Origin: Methylobacterium tarhaniae
GTDB taxonomy: Bacteria; Pseudomonadota; Alphaproteobacteria; Rhizobiales; Beijerinckiaceae
Direction: 5' to 3'
NCBI RefSeq assembly: GCF_001043955.1
Contig: NZ_LABZ01000022.1
Span: forward strand, 1 to 53,417
DNA length: 53,417 bases
The notes under the pieces were generated by a model, which was given only the letters and a program-made list of their open reading frames with translations, made no database searches and was not told the DNA's origin. Shown here in pieces: positions 16,885-28,500 of the stretch (positions within the stretch are counted from its first letter, which is position 1; each line of letters opens with the position of its first letter). Both the position numbers and the translations under genes were made by a program.

Positions 16885-17206
16885 TTATCCGACCAGGTCG
16901 CGAGAGAGCGGGGGAGCAACCTGATCTCGGATCCCATCCTGGCGCGAACCTCGGGCCACCTCGGCCATCGTCTCGTCCGCGAGCGGGCGCTGCAGCTGCA
17001 GCGCTTCCTCGACGGGCACCTCAAGCCACGTGCGCCACTCCTCTGCAGCGGTGAGAAGCACCGGCGCTGCCTTCGGGTGCACAGGCCCCACCACACCGTT
17101 CGCCTCCGTCGTCAGGAACGAGAACAGCCGGTGCTCCTCTGGCGCCGGCTCGTCCCGCTTCGGACCTCGCACGCCCGTCCAGGGCCGCCTGATGGTTCCC
17201 GGTCAA
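16885..17206 (-). pseudogene. SRAP (YedK-like) protein fragment
   Basis: The minus strand encodes EHRLFSFLTTEANGVVGPVHPKAAPVLL and then EEWRTWLEVPVEEALQLQRPL, which match the C-terminal half of SOS-response-associated peptidases. These proteins bind abasic sites in single-stranded DNA through Cys2. The conserved C-terminal histidine (VHPK) is present. The N-terminal MCGR/MCNxY start with the catalytic cysteine is missing, and upstream frames (to about 17450) do not restore it. It is a truncated, inactive copy left in the middle island. Confidence 0.6.
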
Positions 17207-18016
17207 GGCCGAGCTTCGGGGCCGCGCGGCGCGGGGACGGCGGAATCAGGAGATCGGGATGCGGGCGACCTTCATGGTGCAGACGGTCGAGGTGCACCGG
17301 AAGCGGTTGCCGCCCGGCAACGGGACGTGGTGCCGACGGAAAGCGGGGCGTTGAAGCGCACGATTGGCCCAGACGCTGACGATGCACGACCATCGAACTG
17401 AACGTACCTCCTGAAATGGAGATTGTCTCGCGGTGACTTGGGAGCGGCTGCACGGGAGCCAGCCGATGTGACCAGCGCCTACTCCTTTAGGCGCAGGCCC
17501 TATGCCGGAATAGGTATACTGGCGCATAGAATCGCCTACGTCATTTCGAATTTGTCTCGTACATGCTTCTAATTCCGCCACGTCTCTGAATAGAAAAATC
17601 GTCCCATCTGCATCGGATGGCGTGGCCGACCTGAATAGCATGTGGTTTCATCGCTAGCGATGCAAAGTACGGCGCGTGATTATGAATTAGCGGGTATTTT
17701 ATTCATAGATTGCCATGGTCTAACCATATCAAATTATTTTTAAGTCGATCTCCAATAACGCGATTTTCTAAGCTTGTGATTATTGCCAGCCTCTTGCGGG
17801 CTTGAAATTACCCCGTTGACTCACCTTCAAATTTCAGCTTATCTCATTGATTAAATGCAGTGTTCTTTCAAAAAAGATTATGATGCGAATGAAATATTAT
17901 ATAAACAATAGTTATTATAATATATATCTGTAATTATAAATCGATTATGATGTCAATTCACGAGAAGCAGCAACGATCTATCACGATAACTGTCAAACAA
18001 AGGGAGAAACATAGTT
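17207..18016. other. Region between the SRAP fragment and the DUF4214 gene
   Basis: The stretch 17207-17640 has open frames on the minus strand but no motif I can name; one ends CTMKVARIPIS. From 17640 to 18016 the sequence becomes AT-rich, in sharp contrast to the backbone, and most likely holds the promoter of the 1015-aa gene. A GGGAG at 18002-18006 lies ten bases before its ATG. Confidence 0.4.
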
Positions 18017-21000
18017 ATGGTACAGAATGTAGCGCCTATCAACATCAACACAAATTCTCCTTATAGATTATCAGTTGTACGCTCTGACAATGGCGTTGCA
18101 GCAATGAATTTTTATTATAATGATGAGCTAAAATATTCGTCGGCGAGGGCTGGATGGGACGACGCAATCCCCTGGGAGTCCGGAACTTATTATGCGTCAC
18201 TCAGCAGTAGGGATTTCGGAAGCGGCCCTACTACTATGTTCGATTTCATTCAAGATCCTATCGGCCGGCAAGCTGTCCAGTTACACACCGCACAGTCCGC
18301 AAGCTCTGGCAATGCGATTTCAGCGAGTTCTTTCGGCTGCCTTGTCGCGGATCTTCCTTTCTTGAACAATATCGCAGCCTTTATGCGCGATAGTGCCGAG
18401 GGCGTACAAAATCTTCAGATCGATGTATCCGGTGATTTTCCTGTCTTTACATCCATCCGCTCGACACAGACAGAAGCGGAGGAAGGAACAAGATTTGAAA
18501 TAAATGTCAATCTCAACCAGTCGATCTCTAAAGACATCTGGATGAATATCGGCCTTGTGCCAGGTTCAGTCGCCGACGACGATGATTACAAATTTGTAAA
18601 AAATCCGATACCAAATTCGACTTCCGATGATTTAAGATATTTAGGAAACGTATCAAACGCAGCGTTGAAAACAGATAAATTCGAATCGGGTTATTATGTA
18701 AAAATACCGAAAGGACAGACAACTGGTTCATTCGTACTTGATGTAGTCTCCGACAATGAATCTGAAGGCGACGAATTAGCTCGTTTTCAGATCAAAGATT
18801 ACGCAATCAACAGTCCGTTCGCAAATGGAAACGAGCGTCTATATTCAGATTATGTGAATAAGCCCAAGATATTAATAACATCAGCCGGTCCCCCCAGCGT
18901 GGCCGATGTAACCTTTAAGGATCAAGGCGATTTTCCCGTTAGCGCGAGCGGCGCGAATTTCATATTCCGCCGGGTTGTGCCGGTCAAGTCTGGAGATGCG
19001 ATCACCTATAATTTCCAGGCTTACTCCATCCCGGATGGCTTAAAGATTTTTGATGGGGCAACAACTTATGCTGATACCGGCGGCCTGATCTCGGGCGGCA
19101 AGGCTGGAAATTTTACAATAAGCAACTCCACTAACGGATTTTTGACCATAGTTGTTTCGGGAAATGTCGATCCGGGTACTGCGTGGGAAGTTTTTGTTGA
19201 TCGCAGTGCGGGATCTACCGCGCTAAGATTCGCTCCGCTAAATTCTAATTTTTCAATCTCGAATTCAGCCTCGACACCATTCATAGCGAGCGATGGTGTG
19301 GGTGGTGCGACCGCTCCAGCCGTTGCGTCACTACAGCCCGCGCAACAGGTGCTTGGAGCCTTTGACGCTAGCACACCCGCGACCTTTCAACTCAATTTGG
19401 TCGCCGGCAAAACGTATGCTTTGACAGCTATTTCGAATGATCCCGAAAATGTCGATCCTGTCATAAGGCTGATAGGCGCTAATGGTGAAAACTTTGAATA
19501 CCGAGACACGGCATCATCGATAAATTCGGCGGGTTATTTCACGGCGACCACCAATGAGACTGTGACGGCGGTTGTATCCGATACATTCGGGCGCAGCGGA
19601 TCCGCAATAGTCAATTTCAATGAAATAAATCTGAATGACCTCAATGCATTTTCTCTAGGTTTGGAGAGCGATCTTATCCTCGAAGGCGGCGGCTTAGAAG
19701 CTGGATCTCTTGGAATAGACATTACGAGACTCGGAAATGCCGGCGCACCTGCGGCTGTAAGTTGGCGTCTCGTGCCTACTGGCACCTCACCCTTAAGCGC
19801 TGAAGATTTCGGTGGGGCTCTGCCTCAAGGCACGGTAACTTTTGCGGCAGGGCAGCAGACGGCCTTCGTCAGCTTGGCCCTTCCCGCTGATGGTCGTTAC
19901 GAAAGTGTAGAATCAGGGACTATTGAACTATTTGATCCTGTTGGAGGCATTTTATCGACCTTAGAGCTGCATGGACAAGATTCATTTCGCCAGATATTTG
20001 CGGTCGATAGCTACGATGTGCCGATAACAGATCTTGGATCTGCACTTGACGATCAATTGATCGGCGGGCCCTTGAATGACAAACTTTTCGGCGCAGGGAG
20101 CGGGGACGAAATCTCTGGCCTTGGTGGCAACGATCTACTAAGCGGGGGCACTGGCGATGATACAATTGATGGCGGAGAAGGAATAGATACAGCCGTATAT
20201 GACAGTTTCTGGAAGCAGAATGTTGTAGCCGGTGATCTGGCCGAGCGCAACATCAGTGGACCAGAGGGAACTGACATAGTGAGATCCGTCGAGATATTGA
20301 AATTTACCGACGGTAGATTTGTATCTGACGTCACAGATCCGGTAGCGGCGGTCTATAGGCTCTACAAAGCCGCCTTACAAAGGGCGCCAGACTCCATCGG
20401 CTTGAACAGCTGGTCCTCTGCCCTGACGAGGGGCGTAGGAATTTTTGATATAGCGTCGGGCTTCCTGAACTCCTCAGAGTTCCAGCAGAGATATGGCAAT
20501 TTGACCAATGGTGCCTTTGTCCAGCGCTTGTATCAGGATGTCTTGGGTCGGGAGCCCGATTCATCGGGTCTCAACGATTGGACGCGCGCTCTTGATGCAG
20601 GATCCATTAGCCGATCTGAAGTTCTGGTAGGATTTTCAGAGTCTCCTGAGCATGTTGGGCGGACAACCCAAGAAGTCGAGGCTGGAATTTGGGATGTTGA
20701 CGACTCTATAGCCTCAGTGGCACGGCTATACTATGCCGCGCTCGATCGGACGCCGGATGCTGCCGGCCTTAAGAATTGGGGTGATCTCATTTCGACGGGA
20801 AGAACCTTGCGGGAAGTTGCGGATGGACTTGTTAACTCGCCCGAATATCAAGCTAAAAATGGTACGGTCGATAATGCGCATTTTGTTGAATTGCTGTATA
20901 ACAACGCCCTTGATCGAGTTCCGGACTCTGGCGGTCTTTCGAGCTGGGTAGGATTGCTCGATAGCGGCGCTTTGGACAGAGCCGGTGTCGTAGTAGGATT

Positions 21001-21064
21001 TTCTGAGTCTATCGAGCATCAAATAAAGACGGCAAACGATGTCAACAATGGCATAACTTTATAG
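18017..21064 (+). CDS. Large DUF4214 / RTX secreted protein
   Basis: This is a protein of 1015 aa. The first 150 residues are unrecognised. Residues about 155-260 and 555-650 resemble Calx-beta domains, with acidic DDDD and ESEGDE stretches. A short glycine-rich RTX-type calcium-binding block follows at about 679-735 (GLGGNDLLSGGTGDDTIDGG). From about 775 to the end there are repeated DUF4214 units (YRLYKAALQRAPDSIGLNSW and similar, ending in GFSESPEH). There is no Sec signal; RTX blocks and the C-terminus suggest type I secretion to the cell surface. Base composition is clearly lower in GC than the backbone, which points to acquisition from another organism. A strong hairpin follows 95 bases after the stop codon. 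Confidence 0.85.
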   Translation: MVQNVAPININTNSPYRLSVVRSDNGVAAMNFYYNDELKYSSARAGWDDAIPWESGTYYASLSSRDFGSGPTTMFDFIQDPIGRQAVQLHTAQSASSGNAISASSFGCLVADLPFLNNIAAFMRDSAEGVQNLQIDVSGDFPVFTSIRSTQTEAEEGTRFEINVNLNQSISKDIWMNIGLVPGSVADDDDYKFVKNPIPNSTSDDLRYLGNVSNAALKTDKFESGYYVKIPKGQTTGSFVLDVVSDNESEGDELARFQIKDYAINSPFANGNERLYSDYVNKPKILITSAGPPSVADVTFKDQGDFPVSASGANFIFRRVVPVKSGDAITYNFQAYSIPDGLKIFDGATTYADTGGLISGGKAGNFTISNSTNGFLTIVVSGNVDPGTAWEVFVDRSAGSTALRFAPLNSNFSISNSASTPFIASDGVGGATAPAVASLQPAQQVLGAFDASTPATFQLNLVAGKTYALTAISNDPENVDPVIRLIGANGENFEYRDTASSINSAGYFTATTNETVTAVVSDTFGRSGSAIVNFNEINLNDLNAFSLGLESDLILEGGGLEAGSLGIDITRLGNAGAPAAVSWRLVPTGTSPLSAEDFGGALPQGTVTFAAGQQTAFVSLALPADGRYESVESGTIELFDPVGGILSTLELHGQDSFRQIFAVDSYDVPITDLGSALDDQLIGGPLNDKLFGAGSGDEISGLGGNDLLSGGTGDDTIDGGEGIDTAVYDSFWKQNVVAGDLAERNISGPEGTDIVRSVEILKFTDGRFVSDVTDPVAAVYRLYKAALQRAPDSIGLNSWSSALTRGVGIFDIASGFLNSSEFQQRYGNLTNGAFVQRLYQDVLGREPDSSGLNDWTRALDAGSISRSEVLVGFSESPEHVGRTTQEVEAGIWDVDDSIASVARLYYAALDRTPDAAGLKNWGDLISTGRTLREVADGLVNSPEYQAKNGTVDNAHFVELLYNNALDRVPDSGGLSSWVGLLDSGALDRAGVVVGFSESIEHQIKTANDVNNGITL

Positions 21065-21158
21065 CCGTGTTGTACTCGCTATTTTCTGTCCTATTTAGGG
21101 CGCAAATGGATCGGTTCGCCATCTCCAGAAAGCGGTGATTCGGGAAGCTGAGCGTGGA

Positions 21159-21215
21159 ACCGAAAACGACGAAGCCCGCCACGGGGTAACCCGGGCGGGC
21201 TTCTTCGTCTTCGGT
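21159..21215 (+). terminator. Strong hairpin after the DUF4214 gene
   Basis: The left arm at 21159-21180 and the right arm at 21194-21215 pair over 22 bases with two mismatches (accgaa...gcccgcc with ggcgggc...ttcggt). The arm centre contains cttcttcg, giving T-rich sequence. A second GC-rich stem (agccccgc with gcggggct) follows at about 21325-21355. Confidence 0.65.
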
Positions 21216-21453
21216 CCCGACACCTGGGGGGAACACTCTTCCAACACCCCATCCATGACACGCCGTTTCTATGCGCACAGATCCAGCGATCGTGCAGTCC
21301 TGCAGCAGCCAAGCGTGCGAGACAAAGCCCCGCTGGGCGTCTGCCGGCGGGGCTGAGAGACTTCGACTTCGAGAAGAACTTCTTCTGGTTGAGGAGCTGA
21401 TATCCGGTCCCGCAATATGGTGGTGCGACTGCTGCCGCGTGGAGGGACGCGCT

Positions 21454-21640
21454 ATGGGACAGGTTCTCCACGGCAGCGCCACAACGACCGAGACGGTCCG
21501 TCGGGCAATCCAAGCTCGTCAAGAGAGCGTGAGAGCCGCCGCTAAGCGCTATGGGGTCAGCCCGACGACCGTGCAGGAGTGGCGCTCCCGCCAGACCAGC
21601 AGGGACGCTCGGATGGGGCCGAAGGAGCCCCGCTCCAGCA
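21454..21640 (+). pseudogene. IS481-family transposase N-terminal fragment
   Basis: The reading frame MGQVLHGSATTTETVRRAIQ, then ESVRAAAKRYGVSPTTVQEWRSR, then MGPKEPRSS is the N-terminal helix-turn-helix part of IS481-type transposases. The catalytic DDE core is absent. Similarity stops near 21640, where the sequence becomes an antisense eutC fragment. It is a scar of an insertion whose body was deleted. Confidence 0.8.
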
Positions 21641-21985
21641 ACTCGCGGCAGGCGGCGGGGAGTGGCAGGGCATGGCGGTCCACGGCCGTCGCCGAGAGGC
21701 CGTCGGCAATGATGAGAGCCGCATCGTAATCCCCCGGCACAAGCTCGGTGTGAGCCGCAGGGTCGAGCTGGCGGCCGAGGTCGGGGCGGCTTTGCCCGAG
21801 GATGGCCGGCTCGGGAGCGAGGGCGGCGGCGAGGCGGTAGTGTCGAAGGGCGCGTGAACGGCGTCCCGCGCCCGGGCATGGGCGTGCTGGAAAGCAAGCA
21901 CGTGCCGCAGGGCCGGGGCGTCGCCGGTCCGCTCCAGCCCGCTGCGGGCCGGGCCGTATCGGACGATGTCGGGCAGGCCGATTGA
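21640..21985 (-). pseudogene. eutC: Ethanolamine ammonia-lyase small subunit fragment
   Basis: On the minus strand, VLAFQHAHARARDAVHAPFDT is followed in another frame by ILGQSRPDLGRQLDPAAHTEL and DYDAALIIADGLSATAVDRHALPL. These are the conserved blocks of EutC, which with EutB cleaves ethanolamine using adenosylcobalamin. A one-base frameshift near 21850 separates the blocks. The C-terminal quarter is lost at the junction with the IS481 fragment. No eutB is present nearby, so this is an orphan relic. Confidence 0.7.
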
Positions 21986-22542
21986 TCGTCAAATTTTCGA
22001 AACTGACGTTATTGTTTAGGTTAATGAAAAGTTAAGATATCTTTTAACCCTGCATCTGATCATCGTCCTGGGATTTCCTAGGGTAAATTGGAGAAATTAT
22101 TGTCGGAGGCGAGAATTCCTAGGCGCTCGCGCATGTAGATCTGTCATTACAACTGGCGACACTATGAGATATGAAAAGCATGAAAGCAATCTGGACCACG
22201 TGAACCGAGTCAACGGGCTGGCGTAACTCGCTGCCGGCTGGGCTGCGTCATGGCCACGAGAGCTGAGCGGGCGGTGCTGGTCGGCGCAAGTGGCGGCAAT
22301 TGCGTCACGCGTGAGAAAAGACGAGACGATCCGGATGACCATGGCGTTCATTCCTCCGCATGTCGTCAGCCATGTGGATGGCTCATCGGAACGGCCGACG
22401 TGGCGACCAATCACAACCGTAGGACCGATCTCGCTTGAGCGCCGGTTCAGCCGATGAAATTCCCGGCTCGTAAGAGCCGATCACGAGACCTTGCCGCCGC
22501 GACCGGCGTCGCTTCACGATTTTATCACGAAAGACTTTTCCG
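21986..22542. other. Upstream region of the giant RTX gene
   Basis: The first 200 bases are AT-rich and could hold a promoter; the rest is mixed. A small hairpin cggctc-gtaa-gagccg lies near 22463-22478. No gene is recognised. The giant gene has only a weak ribosome-binding site. Confidence 0.35.
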
Positions 22543-25500
22543 ATGACGCTCCCGATGCCCAACGTCACCGCCATCACGATCACTCCGGTCTCGGGCACGG
22601 TCGGCATCGGCGCACAGATCGTGCTGACGCTGAGCACGGACCAGCCGGTCACCGTGAGCACGGCGGGCGGCACGCCGTCGCTGACGCTCAGCAACGGCGC
22701 GACGGCGGCCTATACGGGCGTCGACGGCAGCGGCAGGCCGCGCTTCACCTACACGGTGGCGGCGGGCGACACCGGGGCGAGCAACCTCACGGTGACCGGC
22801 CTTTCCCTCAACGGTGGCAGCATCACCGGCGGTGGTGGGAGCTTGAGCTTCGGAGCCTCGACCGACCTTCCCACCGGCGGCGGCTCCGCCTCGGTCGCGA
22901 CGGCGGACGTGGACGGCGACGGCAAGCTCGATATCGTCGTCACCAACTCTGACGTCGACACCGTCTCGGTGCTGCTGGGCAACGGCAACGGCACCTTCAA
23001 GAGCAAGACCGGCCTCGCCACAGGCAGCGGCCCCTACGCGGTGGCGCTGGCGGACGTGAACGGCGACGGCAGGCTCGATATCGTCACCGCCAACTACAGC
23101 AGCGCCACCGCCTCGGTGCTGCTGGGCAACGGCAACGGAACCTTCGAGACCAGGGCCGACATCTCCACAGGCAGCAGCCCCTACTCGGTGGCGCTGGCCG
23201 ACGTGGACAGCGACGGCAAGCTCGACATCGTCACCGCCAATTACGGCGACAACACCGCCTCGGTGCTGCTGGGCAACGGCAACGGCACCTTCAAGGCCGA
23301 GGTCCTTTTCGGCACAGGCAGCGCCCCCCGCTCGGTGGCGCTGGCGGACGTGAACGGCGACGGCAGGCTCGACATCGTCACCGCCAATGGCGATGACAAC
23401 ACCGCCTCGGTGCTGCTGGGCAACGGCAACGGCACCTTCAAGATCAGGACCGATCTCGCCACAGGCGGCGCCCCCCGCTCGGTGGCGCTGGCGGACGTGA
23501 ACGGCGACGGCAGGCTCGACGTCGTCACCGCCAACACCGACGACGGCACCGTCTCGGTGCTGCTGGGCAACGGCAACGGCACCTTCAAGGCCAAGACCGA
23601 CTTTGGCACAGGCGGTCGCCCCCGCTCGGTGGCGCTGGCGGACGTGGACGGCGACGGCAAGCTCGACGTCGTCACCGCCAACGCCGACGACAACACCGCC
23701 TCTGTGCTGTTGGGCAACGGCGACGGCACCTTCAAGGCCAAGACCGACTTCACCACAGACAGCATCCCCTACTCGGTCGCGCCGGCCGACCTCAACGGCG
23801 ACGGCAAGCTCGACATCGTCACCGCCAACAACAACTTTGGCACCGCCTCGGTGCTGCTGAACACCACGGCGCCTGGCATCAGCCTGTCCACATCCAGCGT
23901 CGCCAGCGCGACGGGCGCGGCGACCGGCCTCGCCCTCGACGCGACCCGTCCGACGCTGGTCGCCGCGACGGTCAACGGCACCGCGCTGGTGCTGACCTAC
24001 GGCGAGGCGCTGGACGCCGCCCATGGGCCTGGGCCGAGCGCCTTCACGGTGAGGGCGGGCGGCTCCGTGGTGAGCGTGTCCGGCGTCGCGGTGGATGGCG
24101 CGGCCAAGACCGTCACCCTGACCCTGGCCTCGCCGGTGACCGCCGGCCAGAGTGTCACCGTCGCCTATGCCGACCCGACAAACGGCGACGACGCCAACGC
24201 CATCCAGGACGCCGCCGGTAACGACGCCGCCTCGCTCGCGGCGACGCCCACCGTCAACCGCACCGAGGCCCGCGTCACCGCCATCACGGCGACCCCATCC
24301 TCCGGCTCGCGCGGCATCGGCGCGACGGTGGTGCTGACGCTGACCACCGACATTCCGGTCACGGTGGACACGACGGGCGGCACGCCGTCGCTGAGCCTCG
24401 GCAACGGCGCGGCGGCCGCCTATACGGGCGTCGACGGCAGCGGCAAGCCGCAATTCACCTACATCGTCGCGGCGGGCGACACCGACACGAGTGACCTCAC
24501 CGTCACCGGCCTCGCCCTCAACGGCGGCAGCATCACTGGCGGGGGCTTGAACTTCGCGACCAAGACCGACGTCACCGCAGGCGACGGTCCCTACTCGGTG
24601 GCGCTGGCGGACGTGAACGGCGACGGCAAGCTCGACATCGTCACCGCCAACTACGGCAGCAACAATGCCTCGGTGCTGCTGGGCAACGGCGACGGGACCT
24701 TCAGGGCCAAGACCACCTTCTCCACAGGTTCCAACCCCGGCTCGGTGGCGCTGGCCGACCTCGACGGCGACGGCAAGCTCGACATCGTCACCGCCAACTC
24801 CTACGGCAACAGCGCTTCGGTGTTGCGGGGCAACGGCGACGGCACCTTCAAGGCCAAGACCAATTTCACCACAGGCGCCCAGCCCTTCGGGATTGCGCTG
24901 GGGGATGTGAACGGCGACGGCAAGCTCGATCTCGTCACCGCCAACTTCGGCAGCGGCGCCAACAGCGCCTCGGTGCTGCTGGGCAACGGCAACGGCACCT
25001 TCAAGCCCAGGACCGACCTCGCCACAGGCCCCTCCCCCGCGTCGATCACGTTGGCGGACGTGGACGGTGACCACAAGCTCGACATCGTCACCGCCAACTA
25101 CGGCAGCGGCGCCAGCAGCGCCTCGGTGCTGCTGGGCAACGGCGACGGCACCTTCAAGCCCAGGACCGATTTCGCCACAGGCAACCAACCCAATTCGGTC
25201 ACGCAGGGAGACGTGAACGGCGACGGCAGGCTCGACCTCGTCACTGCCAACTACGGCAGCAACAATGCCTCGGTGCTGCTGGGCAACGGCGACGGCACCT
25301 TCAAGGCCAGGACCGACTTCACCACAGGCTCTCTTCCCACCTCGGTCGCGCTGGCGGACGCGGATGGCGACGGCAAGCTCGACCTCGTCACCGCCAACTA
25401 CGGCAGCGGCGCCAGCAGCGCCTCGGTGCTGCTGGGCAACGGCGACGGCACCTTCAAGGCCAGGACCGACTTCACCACAGGCTCCTTCCCCGCCTCGATC

Positions 25501-28500
25501 ACGCTGGGGGACGTGGACGGCGACCACAAGCTCGACATCGTTACCGCCAACTACGGCGACAGCAGCGGCACCACCGCCTCGGTGCTGCTGAACGCCACCT
25601 CACCGATCGTCGGCCTGTCTGCCGCCAGCGTCGCCGGCGCGACGGGGCACGCGACCGGCCTCGCCATCGACGCGACGCCGCCCGCGATCGTCACGGTGTC
25701 GATCCCGAACGCCGCGATGAAGATCGGAGACGTGGTCACCGCCACGATCACGGTCGCCTCCGATACCGACACCGACACGCTCCAGTCCGGCACCATCGCC
25801 GGCTACACCCTCGGCGGCCTGACCAAGATCAACGACACCACCTATACCGCCACCTTCACGGTCACCGCCGGCCTTGATGTGGCGGCGAGCGCCGACCTGC
25901 CGGTGAGCCTGGTGCTCGAGGACGGCGCGGGCAATCTCAGCACCGCCTACACCACCGCCATCAGCCAGGGCGGCGATGCGATCGACACGACGCGCCCGAC
26001 GCTGGTCTCGGCGACGGTGGACGGTGCCTCGCTGGTGCTGACCTACAGCGAGGCGCTGGACGCCGCCCACGGCCCAGGTCCGAGCGCCTTCACGGTGAGG
26101 GTGGGCGGCTCCGTGGTGAGCGTGTCCGGCGTCGCGGTGGATGGCGCGGCCAAGACCGTCACCCTGACCCTGGCCTCGCCGGTGACCGCTGGCCAGAGTG
26201 CCACCGTCGCCTATGCCGATCCGACAAACGGCGACGACCTCTCCGCCATCCAGGACAGTTCCGGCAACGACGCCGTGAGCCTGTCGGCGACCGGCGTCAC
26301 CAACCAGACCCCGATTCGCGTCACCGGCATCGCGGCCAGCCCGGCCTCGGGCACGGCCGGCATCGGCGCGCAGATCGTGCTGACGCTGAGCACGGACCTG
26401 CCGGTCACGGTGGATGCGACCGGCGGCACGCCGTCGCTGACGCTCGGCAACGGCGCGACGGCCGCCTATACGGGCGTGGACGCTGGCGGCAAGCCGCAAT
26501 TCACCTACATGGTGGCGGCGGGCGACACCGCCACGAGCGATCTCACGGTGACCGGTCTTGCCCTCAATGGCGGCACCATCACCGGCGGCGGGCTGAGCTT
26601 CGCGTCCGGGACGACCTTGGGCACGAGTTCCGGCTCCCAGTCGGTCAGTCTTGCGGACGTCAACGGCGACGGCAAGCTCGACCTCGTCACCGCCAATAGC
26701 GACCCCAGCACTGCCTCGGTGCTGCTCGGCAACGGCGACGGCACCTTCAAGGCCAAGACCGACTTCGGCACCGGCAGCAGCCCCTATTCGGTGGCGCTGG
26801 CCGACCTCAACGGCGACGGCAAGCTCGACCTCGTCACCACCAATAACGACAGCGGCAGCGCCTCGGTGCTGCTCGGCAACGGTGACGGCACCTTCCAGGC
26901 CAAGGCCGACATCGGTACGGGGGGCAGTCCCATCGCGGTGACGCTGGCGGATGTCGACGGCGACGGCAAGCGCGACATCGTCACCGCCAATTATGGCAAC
27001 AGCGTCTCGGTGCTGCTCGGCAACGGCGACGGCACCTTCAAGCCCAAGGCCGATGTCACCACCGGCAGCGGCTCCCGCTCGGCGGCGCTGGCCGACCTCG
27101 ACGGCGACGGCAAGCTCGACATCGTCACCGCCAACCAGTTCGCCGGCACCGCCTCGGTGCTGCTGGGCAACGGCGACGGTACCTTCAAGCCCAGAACCGA
27201 CATCGTGACGGGTCGCGGCTCCCTCTCGGTCAAGCTCGCGGACCTCGACGGCGACGGCCGACTCGACATCGTCACCGCCAACAACGACAGCGGCACCGTC
27301 TCGGTGCTGCTCGGCAACGGCGACGGCACCTTCAGGGCCAAGACCGAGTTCAGCAGCGGCAGAAGCCCCTACGCGGTGGCGGTGGCGGATATCGACGGCG
27401 ACGGCCGACTCGACATCGTCACCGCCAACTCCGGCGGCGCCAGCACCTCGGTGCTGCTCGGCAACGGCGACGGCACCTTCAAGGACAAGGTCGACTTCGG
27501 CACGGGCCGCACCCCCTTAGCGGTCGCGCTCGGCGACCTCGACGGCGACACCAAGCCCGACATCGTCACCGCTCAGATCGGCGGCAGCGCGTCGGTGCTG
27601 CTGAACGCCACCGCGCCGATCGTCGGCCTGTCCGCCACCAGCCTCGCCGGCGCGACGGGGGCGGCCACCGGCCTCACCGTCGACGCGACGCCGCCCGCGA
27701 TCACCGCGGTGTCGATCCCGAACGCCGCGATGAAGATCGGAGACGTGGTCACCGCCACGATCACGGTTGCCTCCGACGCCGACATCGACACGCTGCAATC
27801 CGGCACCATCGCCGGCTACACTCTCGGCGACCTGACCAAGGTCGACGACACCACCTACAAAGCCACCTTCACGGTCACCGCCGGCACCGACGTGGCGGCG
27901 AGCGCCGACCTCCCGGTGAGCCTGGTGCTCGAGGACGGCGCGGGCAACGCCAGCACCGCCTACACCACGGCGATCAGGCAGGGCAGCGACGGAATCGACG
28001 CGACGCGCCCGACGCTGGTCTCGGCGACGGTGGACGGCACCGCGCTGGTCCTGACCTACAGCGAGGCGCTGGACGCTATCCAGGGCCCGGCTGCCGGTGC
28101 CTTCACGGTGATGGCGGGCGGCTCGGCTTTGGGCGTATCCGGCGTCGCGGTGGATGGGGCGGCCAAGACCGTCACCCTGACCCTGGCCTCGCCGGTGACC
28201 CCGGGCCAGACCGTCACCGTCGCCTATGCCGACCCGACCAGCGGCGACGACGCCTCCGCCATCCAGGACAGCGCCGGCAACGACGCCGCGAGCCTGTCGG
28301 CGACCGGCGTCACCAACAATACCCCCGTTCCCGACACCACGCCGCCCGTGATCACCGCCGTGTCGATCCCCGACACCACGATGAAGATCGGCGACGTGGT
28401 CACCGCCACCATCACGGTGGCCTCCGATACCGACACTTACACGCTCCGGTCCGGCACCATCGCCGGCTACAGCCTCGGCGACCTGACCAAGGTCGACGAC

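Noticed and set aside
22000..22542. Possible gene on the minus strand (22097-22414)
   Set aside because: It has no recognised motif, no good ribosome-binding site and lies in the probable promoter region of the giant gene.
22525..25527. A 1000-codon open frame on the minus strand opposite the giant RTX gene
   Set aside because: It is the complement of the FG-GAP repeats; high GC and repeated codons keep the frame open. The amino-acid pattern (VGGDDVELAVAVHVRQRHR) only mirrors the sense repeats.
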